Positions 32,465 through 43,731 of a stretch of 64,000 nt of DNA are shown piece after piece. Source of the DNA: Phytophthora colocasiae. Lineage: Eukaryota > Oomycota > Peronosporomycetes > Peronosporales > Peronosporaceae. Where the stretch lies: assembly GCA_018806915.1 (NCBI GenBank), contig JAGKQI010000087.1:248001-312000 (forward strand), in the 5' to 3' direction. The notes beneath the pieces are model-generated. The model worked only from the letters and a program-made list of their open reading frames with translations, was not told the origin of the DNA and made no database searches. Every line of letters begins with the position of its first letter. Position 1 is the first letter of the stretch. The translations under genes were made by a program, and so were the position numbers.

Positions 32465-35400
32465 GAGTTTATGGACGTATTTAACTCATACAAACGCTGG
32501 AGGAAGAGCGCATAATCGACATTTTCCAGATTTTCCTCCATTCCGAAATGTCGGAAAAGCGTCATAAGCTCCTGTTTCAGCAGTGGAATGTTGAGTTGAT
32601 GCAGTTTCGACAGTAAAAGTGGCATAGCAACAAATTGCAGTGAAAACTCCTCCTGGCTGCCCCTATTTGCCATGTACTGGGGCGAATCCTGGAGACGTCT
32701 CTGCAATTGGGTAATAAATCGCTCGATATCCAGTTTCCCTCCGCCTGCTTTGCCTTTGACGATCATCTGCCGTACTACCCCTCGGACTTTAACTTGTAGT
32801 TCGACTGGTAGAGGCGCAACCCATTGAGCGAAGTGAAGAAGATCCAGGAAATGTTTGGATGGGGAACCGATGTGCAGGAAGAATTGGCTTATGAGATGTG
32901 TGGAAACCTCCAAATTGTGGTAATTTACCAGTAGACGCTTCAGATGGGTAGGAGTTAATGGATCGAGATCACAAGCTTCCAACTCCCGCTGTGTCCTTGA
33001 GTTACTAGACCCACGGGTTGGACTGTTCAATGAACGTCGAAGTGGACTCGAAGCGCGTGTGGATACATTCGATGGACCGAAGGTAAAATACCGAAAAGCT
33101 CGAGATGGTAAAATATTCCCTTTCGGATCTAAAAATTCTCCTGCGATATCCAAAATCGCCATCTCGAGAGCTCGCAGACTAGATATACTTTGACTAGCAG
33201 ATGAGATGGTCTTCGGACTTGTTGGATGGACTTGTGCAGCGATCTGGTTCTCTAAATTTGAAGTTTTGTGGTTTTTGGAGTTGAATGAGCTCACAATTTC
33301 ACGGAACCGCTGGAAACTTACAACAACGGGCGTATTATCGCTGGAAGCTGAAGGATTATCCTTATCGCCCGTAAGAAAGCGCATTACAGCGGCTAAAGCG
33401 TCTTCGTTGTTTAAAAGGTCGATACTGGCGGGTTCTTGGTCGCTTTCAAGTGCGAACTCCTTGGTCAGGTACAACTTCAAGTCTGTCGCGTTAAAATACC
33501 CTTTCTTGTCAATATCAAGAGATTGAAACACACGCTCCAGCTCTGCCGTTGATACAGTTGATGGTAGACGGTGTTGAAAAAGTTTAACCACTCGAAGTTG
33601 TAAAGATTTTCTAGCTTGACGTTGCTGAAACTCCAGTACAAACAGGATAAAATGGCCATAATCGATCTTTAATTGTTGCTCGTGTTGAATTGGACCGGGA
33701 AACTTTCGCTGAAGCACTTTGATTTCCCATTCAGCCATGGCTTGCCTGTCGACACTTATCAAGCGATAGGCTTTATTCCAGTCTTCAAGTGGAATTACAC
33801 CAGTGTGCTCCCAGTCGAATTTATCAAACACCTTTTTCACCTCCACAAGGGAATTGGGCAATCTCAAACTAGTGGCGACAGCTTCCCAATCGATCAAACC
33901 GTCAAAGAAAGCATTACAGAGTATTCCATCTCGACGTGAATTTGTGGGTTTAAAAAGATTCTGCACGAAAGATTTCAGGTCTTCGTGTCGAACTCGGTTG
34001 CCAGTTTTCTTCAGCATTTTATCCACTTCCTTCAGCAAAACCTCTTGGGATATCCACCCCTGTGTATTACGAGAAAGCGTAGTAAGTTTCCCCAGTAAAT
34101 CGTACTCCAAGCAGCTCTTGATGATGAGTTTTCTAATGTCTTCAGCGTCGATAAACTCCACTTTAGTGACTGAATGTTTTTCACCATAATGAGACTTTTT
34201 CTCTGTCCAGCACCTCACTGATAAAAAATCGTTTAGTTTTTTCACTTCGACTGCTCCTTCATGTCTGGAATCCGCTGATGCGAAAAGGAAGAGCAGTTCA
34301 ACAGCCTTTAGTGGCTGTTCTTGAGCCTGGATGGAGAAAACTTCATGAAAATCCTGAATCTGAAGTTTATGGGAGGATTTTTCAGTCGTCAGATAGTGTT
34401 CAATCCGTTTCTGTTCGCGTAGCAGCTTCTTACGGACGGAATTAAAGAAAATATCATCATGCAGTGATGGAGATCCGAAAACCAGGTGTAACAGCACGTC
34501 GTATCGTAATTCTCGATCCGACACCTCTAAAACAGAACTTAGAATCTCCATCTCCTCTGGACTTAGATGACGCTCGAAAATACGTGCAAAATGTCTCGTG
34601 GAGATCAGGAACGTCTTCTCTGAGTCCACTTTCGCCATAATTTTATCTAATTGAGTCTGAACTTTGTGCTCCATATGGGAATCACCACCGCATAAAGTCA
34701 TGTAAATGCTTCTCCAAAACTCCCACTGAAAAGCTCTTTTACTGTGGTCTCCAGAGTTAAAATCCTGGGAAAATGTTCCCAATAGTCCATCCAGAAACGC
34801 AGTATAATTGAGGTATCCCTCGTCTCGATCTTCCTGCTGGATAAAAGGTTGCGCTAATTGGATTGTTTCATGCTCTTCTAACGGGAATGGGAGCCCCAGG
34901 GCATGGTATTTTACCAATTGGACATGCAAAACTCGAATTAAATCAACAATCGTGATCTTTTGGTCGCCCTTCAAGTCGAACTTTGAGCTCAAAGAGTTCA
35001 GAAGTTTGCGAATTCCTTCACGTCCAGGAGGAAATCCACTTTGGAAATATTCATCAAGTCGCAGCAGACACTTTCGCTTAGCAGACTCGCGAATATCCGG
35101 TAAAGCATAGATGAGAATATCCATCAAGACGTTGACAAACTCCTTGTAGTCTAATTGAGCACCTGCATTGAAGTTCATACCCATACAAACCTCAATTAGT
35201 CGCACTTCGCTCACTTTTAGATCAAACTGATCCGCTAAAATCCAGCAGAGCTCCTTCAAATTCACAAATCCAGTAGAATCTTCGTCACCTTGGATCAGTA
35301 ATTCCTCCAGACGCTTCACTCCAGTGCTGTAAATGACAACAATGACAATTAGCTCCAAATTTGGGATAAAAGCATAACAAACTCACAATTGTAAATGACT

Positions 35401-36467
35401 CGCCATCTTGACGAGCTCCTGCTCATGAAGGTTTACCACCGACAGCTTTCTGCTGGAGCTGGCTGGGTTATGCCAGGAAGAGGGTGGAAATGTTTGGGAA
35501 TGTCTGGTATCGTGCTTTACAGGAGAAATAGAACCACTGGAGGATTTTTCTCGACTTGGAGGTGCTGAAGTCAATTCATCAGCGGGTTTTGCAAGTTTGG
35601 CCAAGTCCAATTGCTGACTGAGCCTCAAATTTGCGTCTTGGAGATTGGAGATAACTTGTTGCAGTTTTTTGTTTTTGGATTTAAGAATTTCCGCTTTAGA
35701 CTCCAGATCGGAAGCCAAATTGGAGGGAACCACAGTAGAAGTTACTCGAGATTGCCAGATATCCAGCGCTCTAAGAGCTTGTCGGATGTTGACAAGGATT
35801 TCTCCTTTTGATTCGGTTGCGAACTGATACAGGAATTCCTAGAAACACAAAAAAAACTTGTAAGAATCTGCAGATTTTAATCCTCTACGATCATTTTCAC
35901 CTCCATCTCTTCCGTGAAAGGATCAGCTCCATTCGCTGCTTCAGGGTCCAGCTCGAACAGAACCTCACACACGTGGGTCAAAGACACTAGCGGGTGCTTC
36001 CTTGCGTCTCCATACGAGAATAAATCACACAAGTCGATTGGAGACAACTTTTTCACAGTCATAACGTGTTGGAACCACTCATCTGGAGATCTTTTGCGAT
36101 CTAAAGTTGCAACTGGAGATTGTGTCTTCTTCAAAATCCCACGAGGTTTCTCCTCGGTGTTGGCGCGGCGTTCGTAAGCGGAAGACGGTCTTGTTACTGT
36201 ATCAATCACAAGATGTTTACGAGATGGTAAGTTGCAAGAAGCCGAAAGCGATTTATGTTCCAGCGCAATAGGAGAAGACGGACGGCTCTCACTATTACGA
36301 CTGGAAAGTCTCATGTAGGCGTTTTCGATACGAGAGTCACACAACTGAAAGAATGGTAAGGGGATAATCTAGTAACAAAGAGGAATTGGATATGTAAGCA
36401 CCTTTGTCTGTTTGTGTAGATATTCTTGAATGTCCCGCGTTGATATCGAAGGAGGTTGTCGAGACAT
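32461..36467 (-). CDS. large EF-hand protein, 1275 residues
   Basis: Four exons, 36467-36402, 36344-35901, 35838-35387 and 35326-32461 (introns 57, 62, 60 nt; phases 0, 0, 2). The N-terminus is Ser/Arg-rich with a coiled coil in exon 3 (SKNKKLQQVISNLQDANLRL). Exon 4 begins with a near-canonical calcium loop DEDSTGFVNLKE (about 335-346). Weaker EF-hand-like repeats follow, including DWEHTGVIPLED and DIDKKGYFNATD; several other helix-loop-helix units have lost acidic positions. No catalytic domain is seen, so it is probably a calcium-responsive scaffold, possibly flagellar or cytoskeletal (inference). It is head to head with the P5B ATPase gene. Confidence 0.8.
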
Positions 36468-36684
36468 TCTCTTGATACCAAATGCTCGTTTATTCTTGTC
36501 TTTCAAGAAGAAGATCAAACAAAATATCTTAAGATTGTGGAGATTTTTTTTATGAACCTAGAGGGAGAAACGTCCAGCGTAAGATAAGATCTGTACCCGT
36601 CATTTACTGGAATAAATCTACGATTAGCTGTCGGTTGCGTTGTTCATTCTGAGTTTAGCTTTCAACCGACTTTCAACCGAAGTA
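36468..36684. promoter_or_regulatory. 217-bp head-to-head promoter region
   Basis: Only 217 bp separate the divergent start codons of the EF-hand gene and the P5B ATPase gene, so both 5'UTRs and promoters must lie here. No TATA box is evident; a TCATT-type initiator-like stretch (GTTCATTCTGAG) lies about 40 bp before the ATPase ATG. Confidence 0.5.
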
Positions 36685-39600
36685 ATGGATTATCCTGCGT
36701 GTCCTGAACGCCACCAGCCAGAATTTTACTGCTGTTCGACATCTCCTTCTTCTCGGGAGGTGTATACTAAATTCCAAAGACCTACCGGGGGTGACTATGA
36801 AGAGGATTATCGTCTGGGGTGGAAAGTACCTCGTCAAGTTAATTTCCCATACGTAAGATACACTCCAGACACTCCAATCTTTAAGTACGACGACTCGGAG
36901 ACTGTTTGTAGGATGCAAACGGTAGTAATTGACTTTCAAACGGGTGAATTACAACAGAAGTTGCAATGTGGCAGGGATAATTCCTCCCTTGAAGCTAATT
37001 CTCGAGATGATTCCGTCTTTTGGACGTCTCCTACAAACCCAAGGAATAACAACGCGTCTTTCCCTATAGGAGCAAACTGTGAGAGCCTTATGTTGGCTGA
37101 TGGGTTGGTAGATGAAGACAGTAAAAGTTTGTGCGTTAGTGATCGACAACTTGGAGATTTTCAGTTCACAACATTCCGTGAACCTTCACTGGTGGCTGTT
37201 TACTTTGTATACTTGATCTGCTTCGCTCTATTGGCGTGGTGGAATTTCCACCGCCATGTGATCCGAAAGAATTGCTCAGTTATCGACGAGGATAAATCTT
37301 CTCTTGATCTCAAAGGAATTATCTCTCGCGCTCCTTATGAACTCATTTCTGAGGTGAATCCAGAAGCAGTGGATTTAATCCAGACCGGATATTCTTCTTC
37401 ACGTCAAGGCCAGTTGGTTTTCGGATATTTCATACTGATAACGTTGTTTCTTCACGTTCTGCTGATCATTATCATCTGTGACTACTACGGGAGCTTTAAT
37501 CCTCACCTTTTCGACCCTGAAAGTGTCAGTGCCACCGTGTTCTTCCTGGTCTGGATAGTTGCAGCAGTTTGGCTTATTGGAGTGGTAATTTACCAACAGG
37601 ATATTCTCAACTTCTTCCGCGTGCCAAGTCCTCTAAGCAAATGTGAATTTGTTCACATGCTGAAAACTGACGATACGGAGATTATGTTGACGGATCGTTC
37701 CGGAACTTCTGCTCTTGTGGCGAAAGTCGAGAACTGGTTTCGGAAATCCGGAAAACTCCGTGGATATCAAGAAACTGTTTGCGTGGAGATAATATCCGGA
37801 AATCGCGTCGTGGATTTCCAGCATTTACGATACATTTACAACGTAGAAACCAAGCAGTTTGTACCGACTGAAATATCCATAGGAACTACGTATGCTGACA
37901 TTGGAGCTGTTGGTACTACCGGACTGACTACAGTTGAAGCGGATTCTCGTCTACAGATGATAGGACCGAACGCTGTGGACGTCAATATGCCTTCGGTATT
38001 ATCCTCCGTACTACAGGAATTCCTCACGCTGTTCTACATCTACCAGATCATGTGCTACTACGTCTGGTACTACTTCACGTACTGGAATATGGGCTTCGTC
38101 ATGACATTGGTCATTCTCGGAACTGCAACAGTTAATATCTACACGAAGCGTAAAATGCAAGCTGCAATTGTGAAAATGACAAGATATCGAACGGAAGTGG
38201 AAGTATTTCGTGACTCGCGATGGCAAACACTTGAATCTTCCTATTTAGTACCTGGAGACTTGATAAAAGTGCCAGAGAATTGGATTTTACCTTGTGATAT
38301 GGTAGTTGTGAAGGGATCTACCGTCTGTGACGAGTCAATGCTGACTGGAGAGACCATGCCAGTGCAAAAATCTGCAATTTCAGATCATAGCGACACCGTT
38401 TATGACGCCCAAGGGCGAGGAAAAAGACATACACTCTTTTCTGGCACTTTAATACTATCTTCTGGTCGGAATGAAGAGATTCACGGTGTTGTACAGACTA
38501 CTGGGGCTCACACGACTAAAGGGCAATTAATCCAGTCAATTCTTTTCCCAGTACCGATGCGATTCAAGTACGACGAGCACTTGAAAGCTCTCATTGTGCT
38601 GCTGCTGTTGTACTCTACCGTGGCTTGTGGTGTTGGTATCTCGTTTCTCTTGGGGAATGGGAAGTTAAATAACAAAATGACGGCGTTTTGTTACTGTATT
38701 TTCATGATTTCAGGAGTCGTGAGCCCTTTACTTCCAGTGGTTATTACAGTCGGACAGGTAAATGCATCTACCAGACTTCAAAAGAAAGGGATTTTCTCTC
38801 TCAACGTGAAAAGAATCACTCTTTGTGGTAAAGTTCGAGTCTTTTGCTTTGACAAAACTGGTACACTTACGAAACAAGGTCTGGATTATCTCGGTGTTCA
38901 ACCGGTAGATATGATCTCCAACTCCTTTCTACCGATTACTAAAGACTCAAACAACATGATGGAAGTGACAAAATGTGCTCTAGCTACTTGTCATTCAGTC
39001 GGATCTCTTGATGGAAATTTAGTGGGAAATGAAGTCGAAGTGCGGATGTTTGAGGCTACAGGATGGAAACTTTTAGAGCGAGAAGGTATCCAACCGGTAG
39101 TAAAATCTCCAACTGGAGATGAATTGGAGTTCGTCAAACGCTTCGACTTTGATCACCATCGGATGTCCATGAGTGTCGTTGTTCGGAACAAATTGACTGG
39201 GAGGTTGTTGGTATTTTGCAAAGGATCTTACGAGAGAATGCAGCAGTTAAGTAAGCCTGACAGTGTCCCAAGTAACTACAAAGAAGTTGCAGATCGACTA
39301 GCAAAAGACGGATGTTACGTGTTGGGTCTTTCGTATCGAGAATTACCAAGTAACTGGACGAGTGAGCAGATTGATTCATTTTTATCGGATCGAGAAGCAA
39401 TTGATGAGAATTTATCTTTACTGGGATTGATTTTATTCCGGAATGAGCTGAAAGAAGACTCGGGAAATGCAATTCAACAGCTAAAATCTGGAGATATCCG
39501 TGTAGTGATGATCACAGGAGATAATGTTATGTGTGGGTGTTATATTGCACGTAACAGCGGCATGGTTGCCCCAGATTCACGTGTGATTTTCGCTGATGTT

Positions 39601-40776
39601 GAACGAACTGGAAGTGGGTTAAATGCAAAAACTGGTACTGTTCAATGGCGAGATGTGGATACTGGTGTCCAGTTAGATCATCAGACTGTGAAGAACCTAA
39701 TCAATGAAGAAGATGTGGAGCTCGCAGTTACTGGAGCAGCATTTAACCTACTCAAAAGTATGGGTGAAATGCAGCAACATCTCTTTCACATTCGGATTTT
39801 CAGTCGAATGACTCCAGATGATAAAGTGGAGTGCGTTAAAATGCACATGGAAGCAGGCGCTGTAACAGGAATGTGTGGCGATGGAGGTAACGACTGTGGA
39901 GCTCTTCGAATTGCTCATGCTGGAATCGCACTTAGCGATGCAGATGCGTCTGTGGTTTCTCCATTTACCAGTAAACCTAAAACGATTCAATCAGTTGTGG
40001 ATATTTGTCGAGAAGGGAGATGTAGCTTAGCCACATCCTTCGCCTCGGTTAAATTCCTCATCATGTATGGAATTATTGGGTCTACTCAGAGGCTTTTTCA
40101 ATGGTATAACGCGACGATTCTATCGGAGTGGTTTTTCATCTTAGCAGATGGATTTACCCTTGTCGGTCTCTCCTACGTGATCACTTTATCCCAACCATTA
40201 TCCGATTTAAAAGACCAACGACCAACCTCAAGTCTCATCGGACCATCAACGTTACTGTCGATACTGGGACAAGAAACGATCAACGTCATTTTCCTAGTCT
40301 CTGGGATCTGTTTGCTCACTTCTCAACGCTGGTATTGTCCATTTAGTCCTGATAATGTCGATCTGGCTAAATGGTGGCTACTTTCAGACAATCACATGGC
40401 TACAACTTTATTTTTCACGATCATCACACAACAGCAGTTAGCAGCTTGGGTCTTCAGTTTCGGTTCGAGGTATCGAGCTTCAATCTGGAAGAATTACTCG
40501 TTACTGTTGCTGTTCTTTGGACTGGCAGTTCTAGATCTGTTTCTCATACTTGGAACACCAGGAACGTTGACGGATATCTTCCGCATCTCAAGCAGTACGA
40601 ACGTTGTGGTTTTACCAGATATTCCGATGCCGTTGACGTTTCGAGTGAAGTATTTTACGCTGTTGGTTGGGAATGTTGTTGCTGCAATCCTGTTTGAATA
40701 CTACGTGGTGCTAGGGCCGGTGAGGGACTGGATGAGACGAAGATTCCACAAGGATCAACTGTCAATGCGCAACTGA
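36685..40776 (+). CDS. P5B-type P-ATPase (ATP13A-like)
   Basis: Intronless, 1363 residues from the ATG at 36685; an upstream in-frame TTG is not used. All P-ATPase motifs are present: TGET (554-557) in the actuator domain, phosphorylation motif DKTGTLT (Asp723), TGDN in the nucleotide region, and GDGGND near 1065. GGNDCGALRIAHAGIALSDADASV is a P5-class signature. P5B pumps (ATP13A2 relatives) export polyamines from endolysosomes. The membrane motif that is PPALP in P5B is SPLLP here (680-684). The N-terminus has a long extramembrane segment before the first helix pair. Confidence 0.88.
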   Translation: MDYPACPERHQPEFYCCSTSPSSREVYTKFQRPTGGDYEEDYRLGWKVPRQVNFPYVRYTPDTPIFKYDDSETVCRMQTVVIDFQTGELQQKLQCGRDNSSLEANSRDDSVFWTSPTNPRNNNASFPIGANCESLMLADGLVDEDSKSLCVSDRQLGDFQFTTFREPSLVAVYFVYLICFALLAWWNFHRHVIRKNCSVIDEDKSSLDLKGIISRAPYELISEVNPEAVDLIQTGYSSSRQGQLVFGYFILITLFLHVLLIIIICDYYGSFNPHLFDPESVSATVFFLVWIVAAVWLIGVVIYQQDILNFFRVPSPLSKCEFVHMLKTDDTEIMLTDRSGTSALVAKVENWFRKSGKLRGYQETVCVEIISGNRVVDFQHLRYIYNVETKQFVPTEISIGTTYADIGAVGTTGLTTVEADSRLQMIGPNAVDVNMPSVLSSVLQEFLTLFYIYQIMCYYVWYYFTYWNMGFVMTLVILGTATVNIYTKRKMQAAIVKMTRYRTEVEVFRDSRWQTLESSYLVPGDLIKVPENWILPCDMVVVKGSTVCDESMLTGETMPVQKSAISDHSDTVYDAQGRGKRHTLFSGTLILSSGRNEEIHGVVQTTGAHTTKGQLIQSILFPVPMRFKYDEHLKALIVLLLLYSTVACGVGISFLLGNGKLNNKMTAFCYCIFMISGVVSPLLPVVITVGQVNASTRLQKKGIFSLNVKRITLCGKVRVFCFDKTGTLTKQGLDYLGVQPVDMISNSFLPITKDSNNMMEVTKCALATCHSVGSLDGNLVGNEVEVRMFEATGWKLLEREGIQPVVKSPTGDELEFVKRFDFDHHRMSMSVVVRNKLTGRLLVFCKGSYERMQQLSKPDSVPSNYKEVADRLAKDGCYVLGLSYRELPSNWTSEQIDSFLSDREAIDENLSLLGLILFRNELKEDSGNAIQQLKSGDIRVVMITGDNVMCGCYIARNSGMVAPDSRVIFADVERTGSGLNAKTGTVQWRDVDTGVQLDHQTVKNLINEEDVELAVTGAAFNLLKSMGEMQQHLFHIRIFSRMTPDDKVECVKMHMEAGAVTGMCGDGGNDCGALRIAHAGIALSDADASVVSPFTSKPKTIQSVVDICREGRCSLATSFASVKFLIMYGIIGSTQRLFQWYNATILSEWFFILADGFTLVGLSYVITLSQPLSDLKDQRPTSSLIGPSTLLSILGQETINVIFLVSGICLLTSQRWYCPFSPDNVDLAKWWLLSDNHMATTLFFTIITQQQLAAWVFSFGSRYRASIWKNYSLLLLFFGLAVLDLFLILGTPGTLTDIFRISSSTNVVVLPDIPMPLTFRVKYFTLLVGNVVAAILFEYYVVLGPVRDWMRRRFHKDQLSMRN

Positions 40777-41329
40777 ATGTGTAACAACTGATAACTACTG
40801 GTAGTTGCCACTTAAATCAAGTAGATATGCCAGTTTCATCCGAAGACCATTAGTACCTCTGAAGATATTTGTTTGAATAACTACTACAGTCAATAGACGA
40901 CTTCGATGGTCGTGTGAAACTGCAGCTAAAGAGTATCTTGCGTTAGGGAAAGTTCCGTTCTCTTTAGTGTGCAAGTATTATCAACACTTGACCTAAATTA
41001 GGTTCTATCAAGAGCAGATCAGCAATTTGTATTATCGTTAGTGGTTTTATCCTAAGTGGAACTTGTTCGTTGGCTAGTGGTGAGTCAAGATGGACAGGAC
41101 AGGCGCTTGTAGCAGAGAGAACTACGGAAGACTGGCGACCATACATTTAGCTGGTGAAAGAACTGAAACCCATGCATTGCAAACGTACTGGTCACTACAC
41201 TATCTGAAACCAACTTTGTCAACGTTGTGGTATTTTATCCGATTCTCGTCGCACGGTCCGTAGATCTTCACATTTCAACTTTCGCCTCTTCAGCATCAAG
41301 TACTCGAGTCAGAGTAAAACTTTCCAACC
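40777..41329. other. intergenic, ATPase to secreted-protein gene
   Basis: No gene, RNA or repeat is supported in these 553 bp. The last 60 bp are pyrimidine-rich, as expected of an oomycete core promoter. Confidence 0.5.
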
Positions 41330-42628
41330 ATGAAGACTTTGTCAGCTTTGAGCATCGTTTGGTGTGCTTCACTAGTCGCAACAACAGACTCCCACGGTCT
41401 TCTGTCCCCACTGACTCAGATTACGACTGCAGTTGGTACTACGGTCAATAACCTCGTTGGTGGTAACTATGCCAGCTCTTCACCTCCTACTACAAGTCCT
41501 CCTTCCACAAGTTTTCCTCCCACAAGTTCCCCTCCCTATGGCCCAATCTCGAAACCTTTCCAGAAAGTGACGTCCCTACACGCTCGAGTCCAAGGTGACA
41601 TGCCACAATGGAACTCCGACAACCAGCGGTTCGTGTCGACATATTACACAACATTCGACGAGAAATATCGAGCTGTGTTGGATACCGTCAATATGGCTGC
41701 AGTTGAAGGTGCTCTCAAGTATGTCCAGGCAGAATGTATCAATTCGTCTGTTGTCACTAACTGCAGACGCAAAAACAACATCAAGTACGTCGTGTTCTAC
41801 CAGACGACGGTAGTTCAGCCCTCTGCAGCGATGGAATACTACGCCCAAGCTACAAACGAATACGATTTTGCAATCGAACGTTGTCCCTTCCTGCCCATGG
41901 ACGGTGGCCAGTGCAACCCGAAAGCTGATGGTTCATATCCAGATGGATGCAACCAGTACAGCGGAACCAACGGACAACCACATCTCGGCTTTTGTGTTGG
42001 AGGTTCACTACAGGACAATGAAGCCATTGCGCCATACCCACACAATTATTGGTTCTCCTTCCCGAATAGCTGTCCGTTAAATCGCTGGAGTGCCAAGACA
42101 GAAACTTGTCGAAGTGAATACCCCGGTGGCATGTGTCCACTTGGCGACGAGCCTGATGGAGAGAACTGCACGTTTAAATACGAAGTGCTGGGTTACATCC
42201 CGTTGGACGACGTCGTGGGGATCACATCAATGGTAAATCCCAATACGGGGTTGAATTACGCTGATTATTCCGAGTTTTGTACGGCTGGAGGAGTCGAATT
42301 CAGCGTCTCAGTAGCTGGAGATCAAGTCACGTGGATCGATGGTCTGGACTTCTGGGAGAATCCGGGAGACAGCACTGCCAACGCTGCAAGAGCGGAAAAA
42401 GTTGTTACAGCTTACTCTGAATTAGTGGCAAGGAATTCATCGACGAGCGATGGAGGAGTGATGAAACCTTTGCCTACTGTGGCAGAACTTACTGCTATGA
42501 ACCCTCCGTGTTTCGAGAACAGTCAGCTTTGTGCGGAAACGGAGTTCGGATGCAAAAGATCGTATCGATCGCAGATCTGCCGCGTTTGTACGGCAAATGA
42601 CTCGGGTTGTATGAAACCTGGCTTGTAA
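41330..42628 (+). CDS. secreted cysteine-rich protein
   Basis: Intronless, 432 residues. A clear signal peptide (1-21, ending ATTDS) would leave His22-Gly23 at the mature N-terminus. A Ser/Thr/Pro linker (about 44-68, SSPPTTSPPSTSFPPTSSPP) precedes a globular Cys-rich domain with CNPKADGSYPDGCNQ, YPHNYWFSFPNSCPLNRW and YPGGMCPLGDEPDGENC. The architecture suggests an apoplastic protein or cell-wall enzyme. A mature N-terminal His recalls oomycete lytic polysaccharide monooxygenases (AA17), but the linker separates it from the domain, so this is only a hypothesis. A 3' relic of a paralogue lies about 750 bp downstream. Confidence 0.75.
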   Translation: MKTLSALSIVWCASLVATTDSHGLLSPLTQITTAVGTTVNNLVGGNYASSSPPTTSPPSTSFPPTSSPPYGPISKPFQKVTSLHARVQGDMPQWNSDNQRFVSTYYTTFDEKYRAVLDTVNMAAVEGALKYVQAECINSSVVTNCRRKNNIKYVVFYQTTVVQPSAAMEYYAQATNEYDFAIERCPFLPMDGGQCNPKADGSYPDGCNQYSGTNGQPHLGFCVGGSLQDNEAIAPYPHNYWFSFPNSCPLNRWSAKTETCRSEYPGGMCPLGDEPDGENCTFKYEVLGYIPLDDVVGITSMVNPNTGLNYADYSEFCTAGGVEFSVSVAGDQVTWIDGLDFWENPGDSTANAARAEKVVTAYSELVARNSSTSDGGVMKPLPTVAELTAMNPPCFENSQLCAETEFGCKRSYRSQICRVCTANDSGCMKPGL

Positions 42629-43369
42629 AGGTCTGCATACTTTTTTTGAGTTGAATCGTGCCCTCACCGGTGACGCGGTCCACCTGGGTCTCGCGGCGTA
42701 ATTTCGTCTCTAGTGGAAGGCTGCTATCGGGGCACTAAAAAGTTCCAGAATAAAGTCAATGACAACTCGATCTTCATCGTGCTGTAATGCTTCTCCTTGT
42801 CGTCACTTAGCCTATTGCTGTCGTCTTCAGACCGAGTAGTAGCAACCAGCAATAATCAGTTAGTCAACTTACCTTCCTGCGGTCTTTAGCAGTAGGTTAC
42901 ACCTGGCAACTTGTTTATCACATGACGTAGTTCTGAACATGGTCACGTTGTTCTTCTGGACGGCTGTGAGTTGAAGAACTTGCAGTCGATTGTATTGTCG
43001 TTGAATCCAGCGAACGCAAGCAGATCTTATTATCTGAAACAGATTACTGAAGTAACCAAGGCTGTGGTGAGGACTAGTGCATTATTGTGGAAGTGCATGG
43101 TCTTGTGGCCAACGGAAGAACTTCTTCCAAAGAAGGCAGTTTGAGAACGCTGTGACGCAGATTTGCGTTGATTGCGCTTTGAAGTACGATAAGCAGACCA
43201 TCCAGACTTGATGAACATGGAGATGCGGTAGTTAAGAAGAGAGGGACAATCGAAGCGTTGGAATGTGTGCAGGTGAGGGTTGAAATAGATTTACAGGAGA
43301 TCTGAAGATCCGCACAAAATAAGACAAGTTGTTTCGGGTTACATTTTCTCTTGGTGATGTGAAGATTAC
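42629..43369. other. intergenic after the secreted-protein gene
   Basis: No ORF here is supported by a recognisable motif. It separates the gene from its degenerate copy, and older duplication remnants may be present but could not be aligned by eye. Confidence 0.45.
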
Positions 43370-43530
43370 ACTCAGGGTGAACCCTGAAGCGGGATTGAAC
43401 TACACTGATTTCTCAGAGTTTATATGGTTGGAGGCGTCGAATTCAGATTGAAGCCTTTGCTTTCGGTGGCTGAAGTCACAGTTTTGAACCCTCCGTGCTT
43501 TGAGAATAGTCAGTTTTTGTGAAAGTTGGT
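43370..43530 (+). pseudogene. relic of a second secreted-protein gene
   Basis: The stretch beginning GTGAACCCTGAAGCGGGATT aligns with the intact gene near 42233 (VNPNTGLNYADYSEF), continues through GGCGTCGAATTCAG, then jumps about 140 bp to the region of KPLPTVAELTAMNPPCFENSQ. Frame is lost and an internal block deleted, so only a fossil of the 3' third remains. Confidence 0.8.
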
Positions 43531-43731
43531 ATCTCAAGTGCAGGGATCATGGGGATTTTCACGTTGGAATGTGAAAATAGCTTTTGAGTCAAGGAGCGGA
43601 GATGAAACCAACGCTGGAGCCTTCACGAGAGGTCTCCCGAGTCTGTAGAAGCTGCTGTAGCGTTAGTTTCAGATTTTCTCACTCGTGCTTAAGTCTTTTC
43701 TTCCTATTGCATTGCTTCTAAGCATTCCAGA

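Noticed and set aside
39134..39472. Minus-strand ORF inside the P5B ATPase gene
   Set aside because: The plus frame is an uninterrupted, motif-complete ATPase; the antisense frame has no family features.
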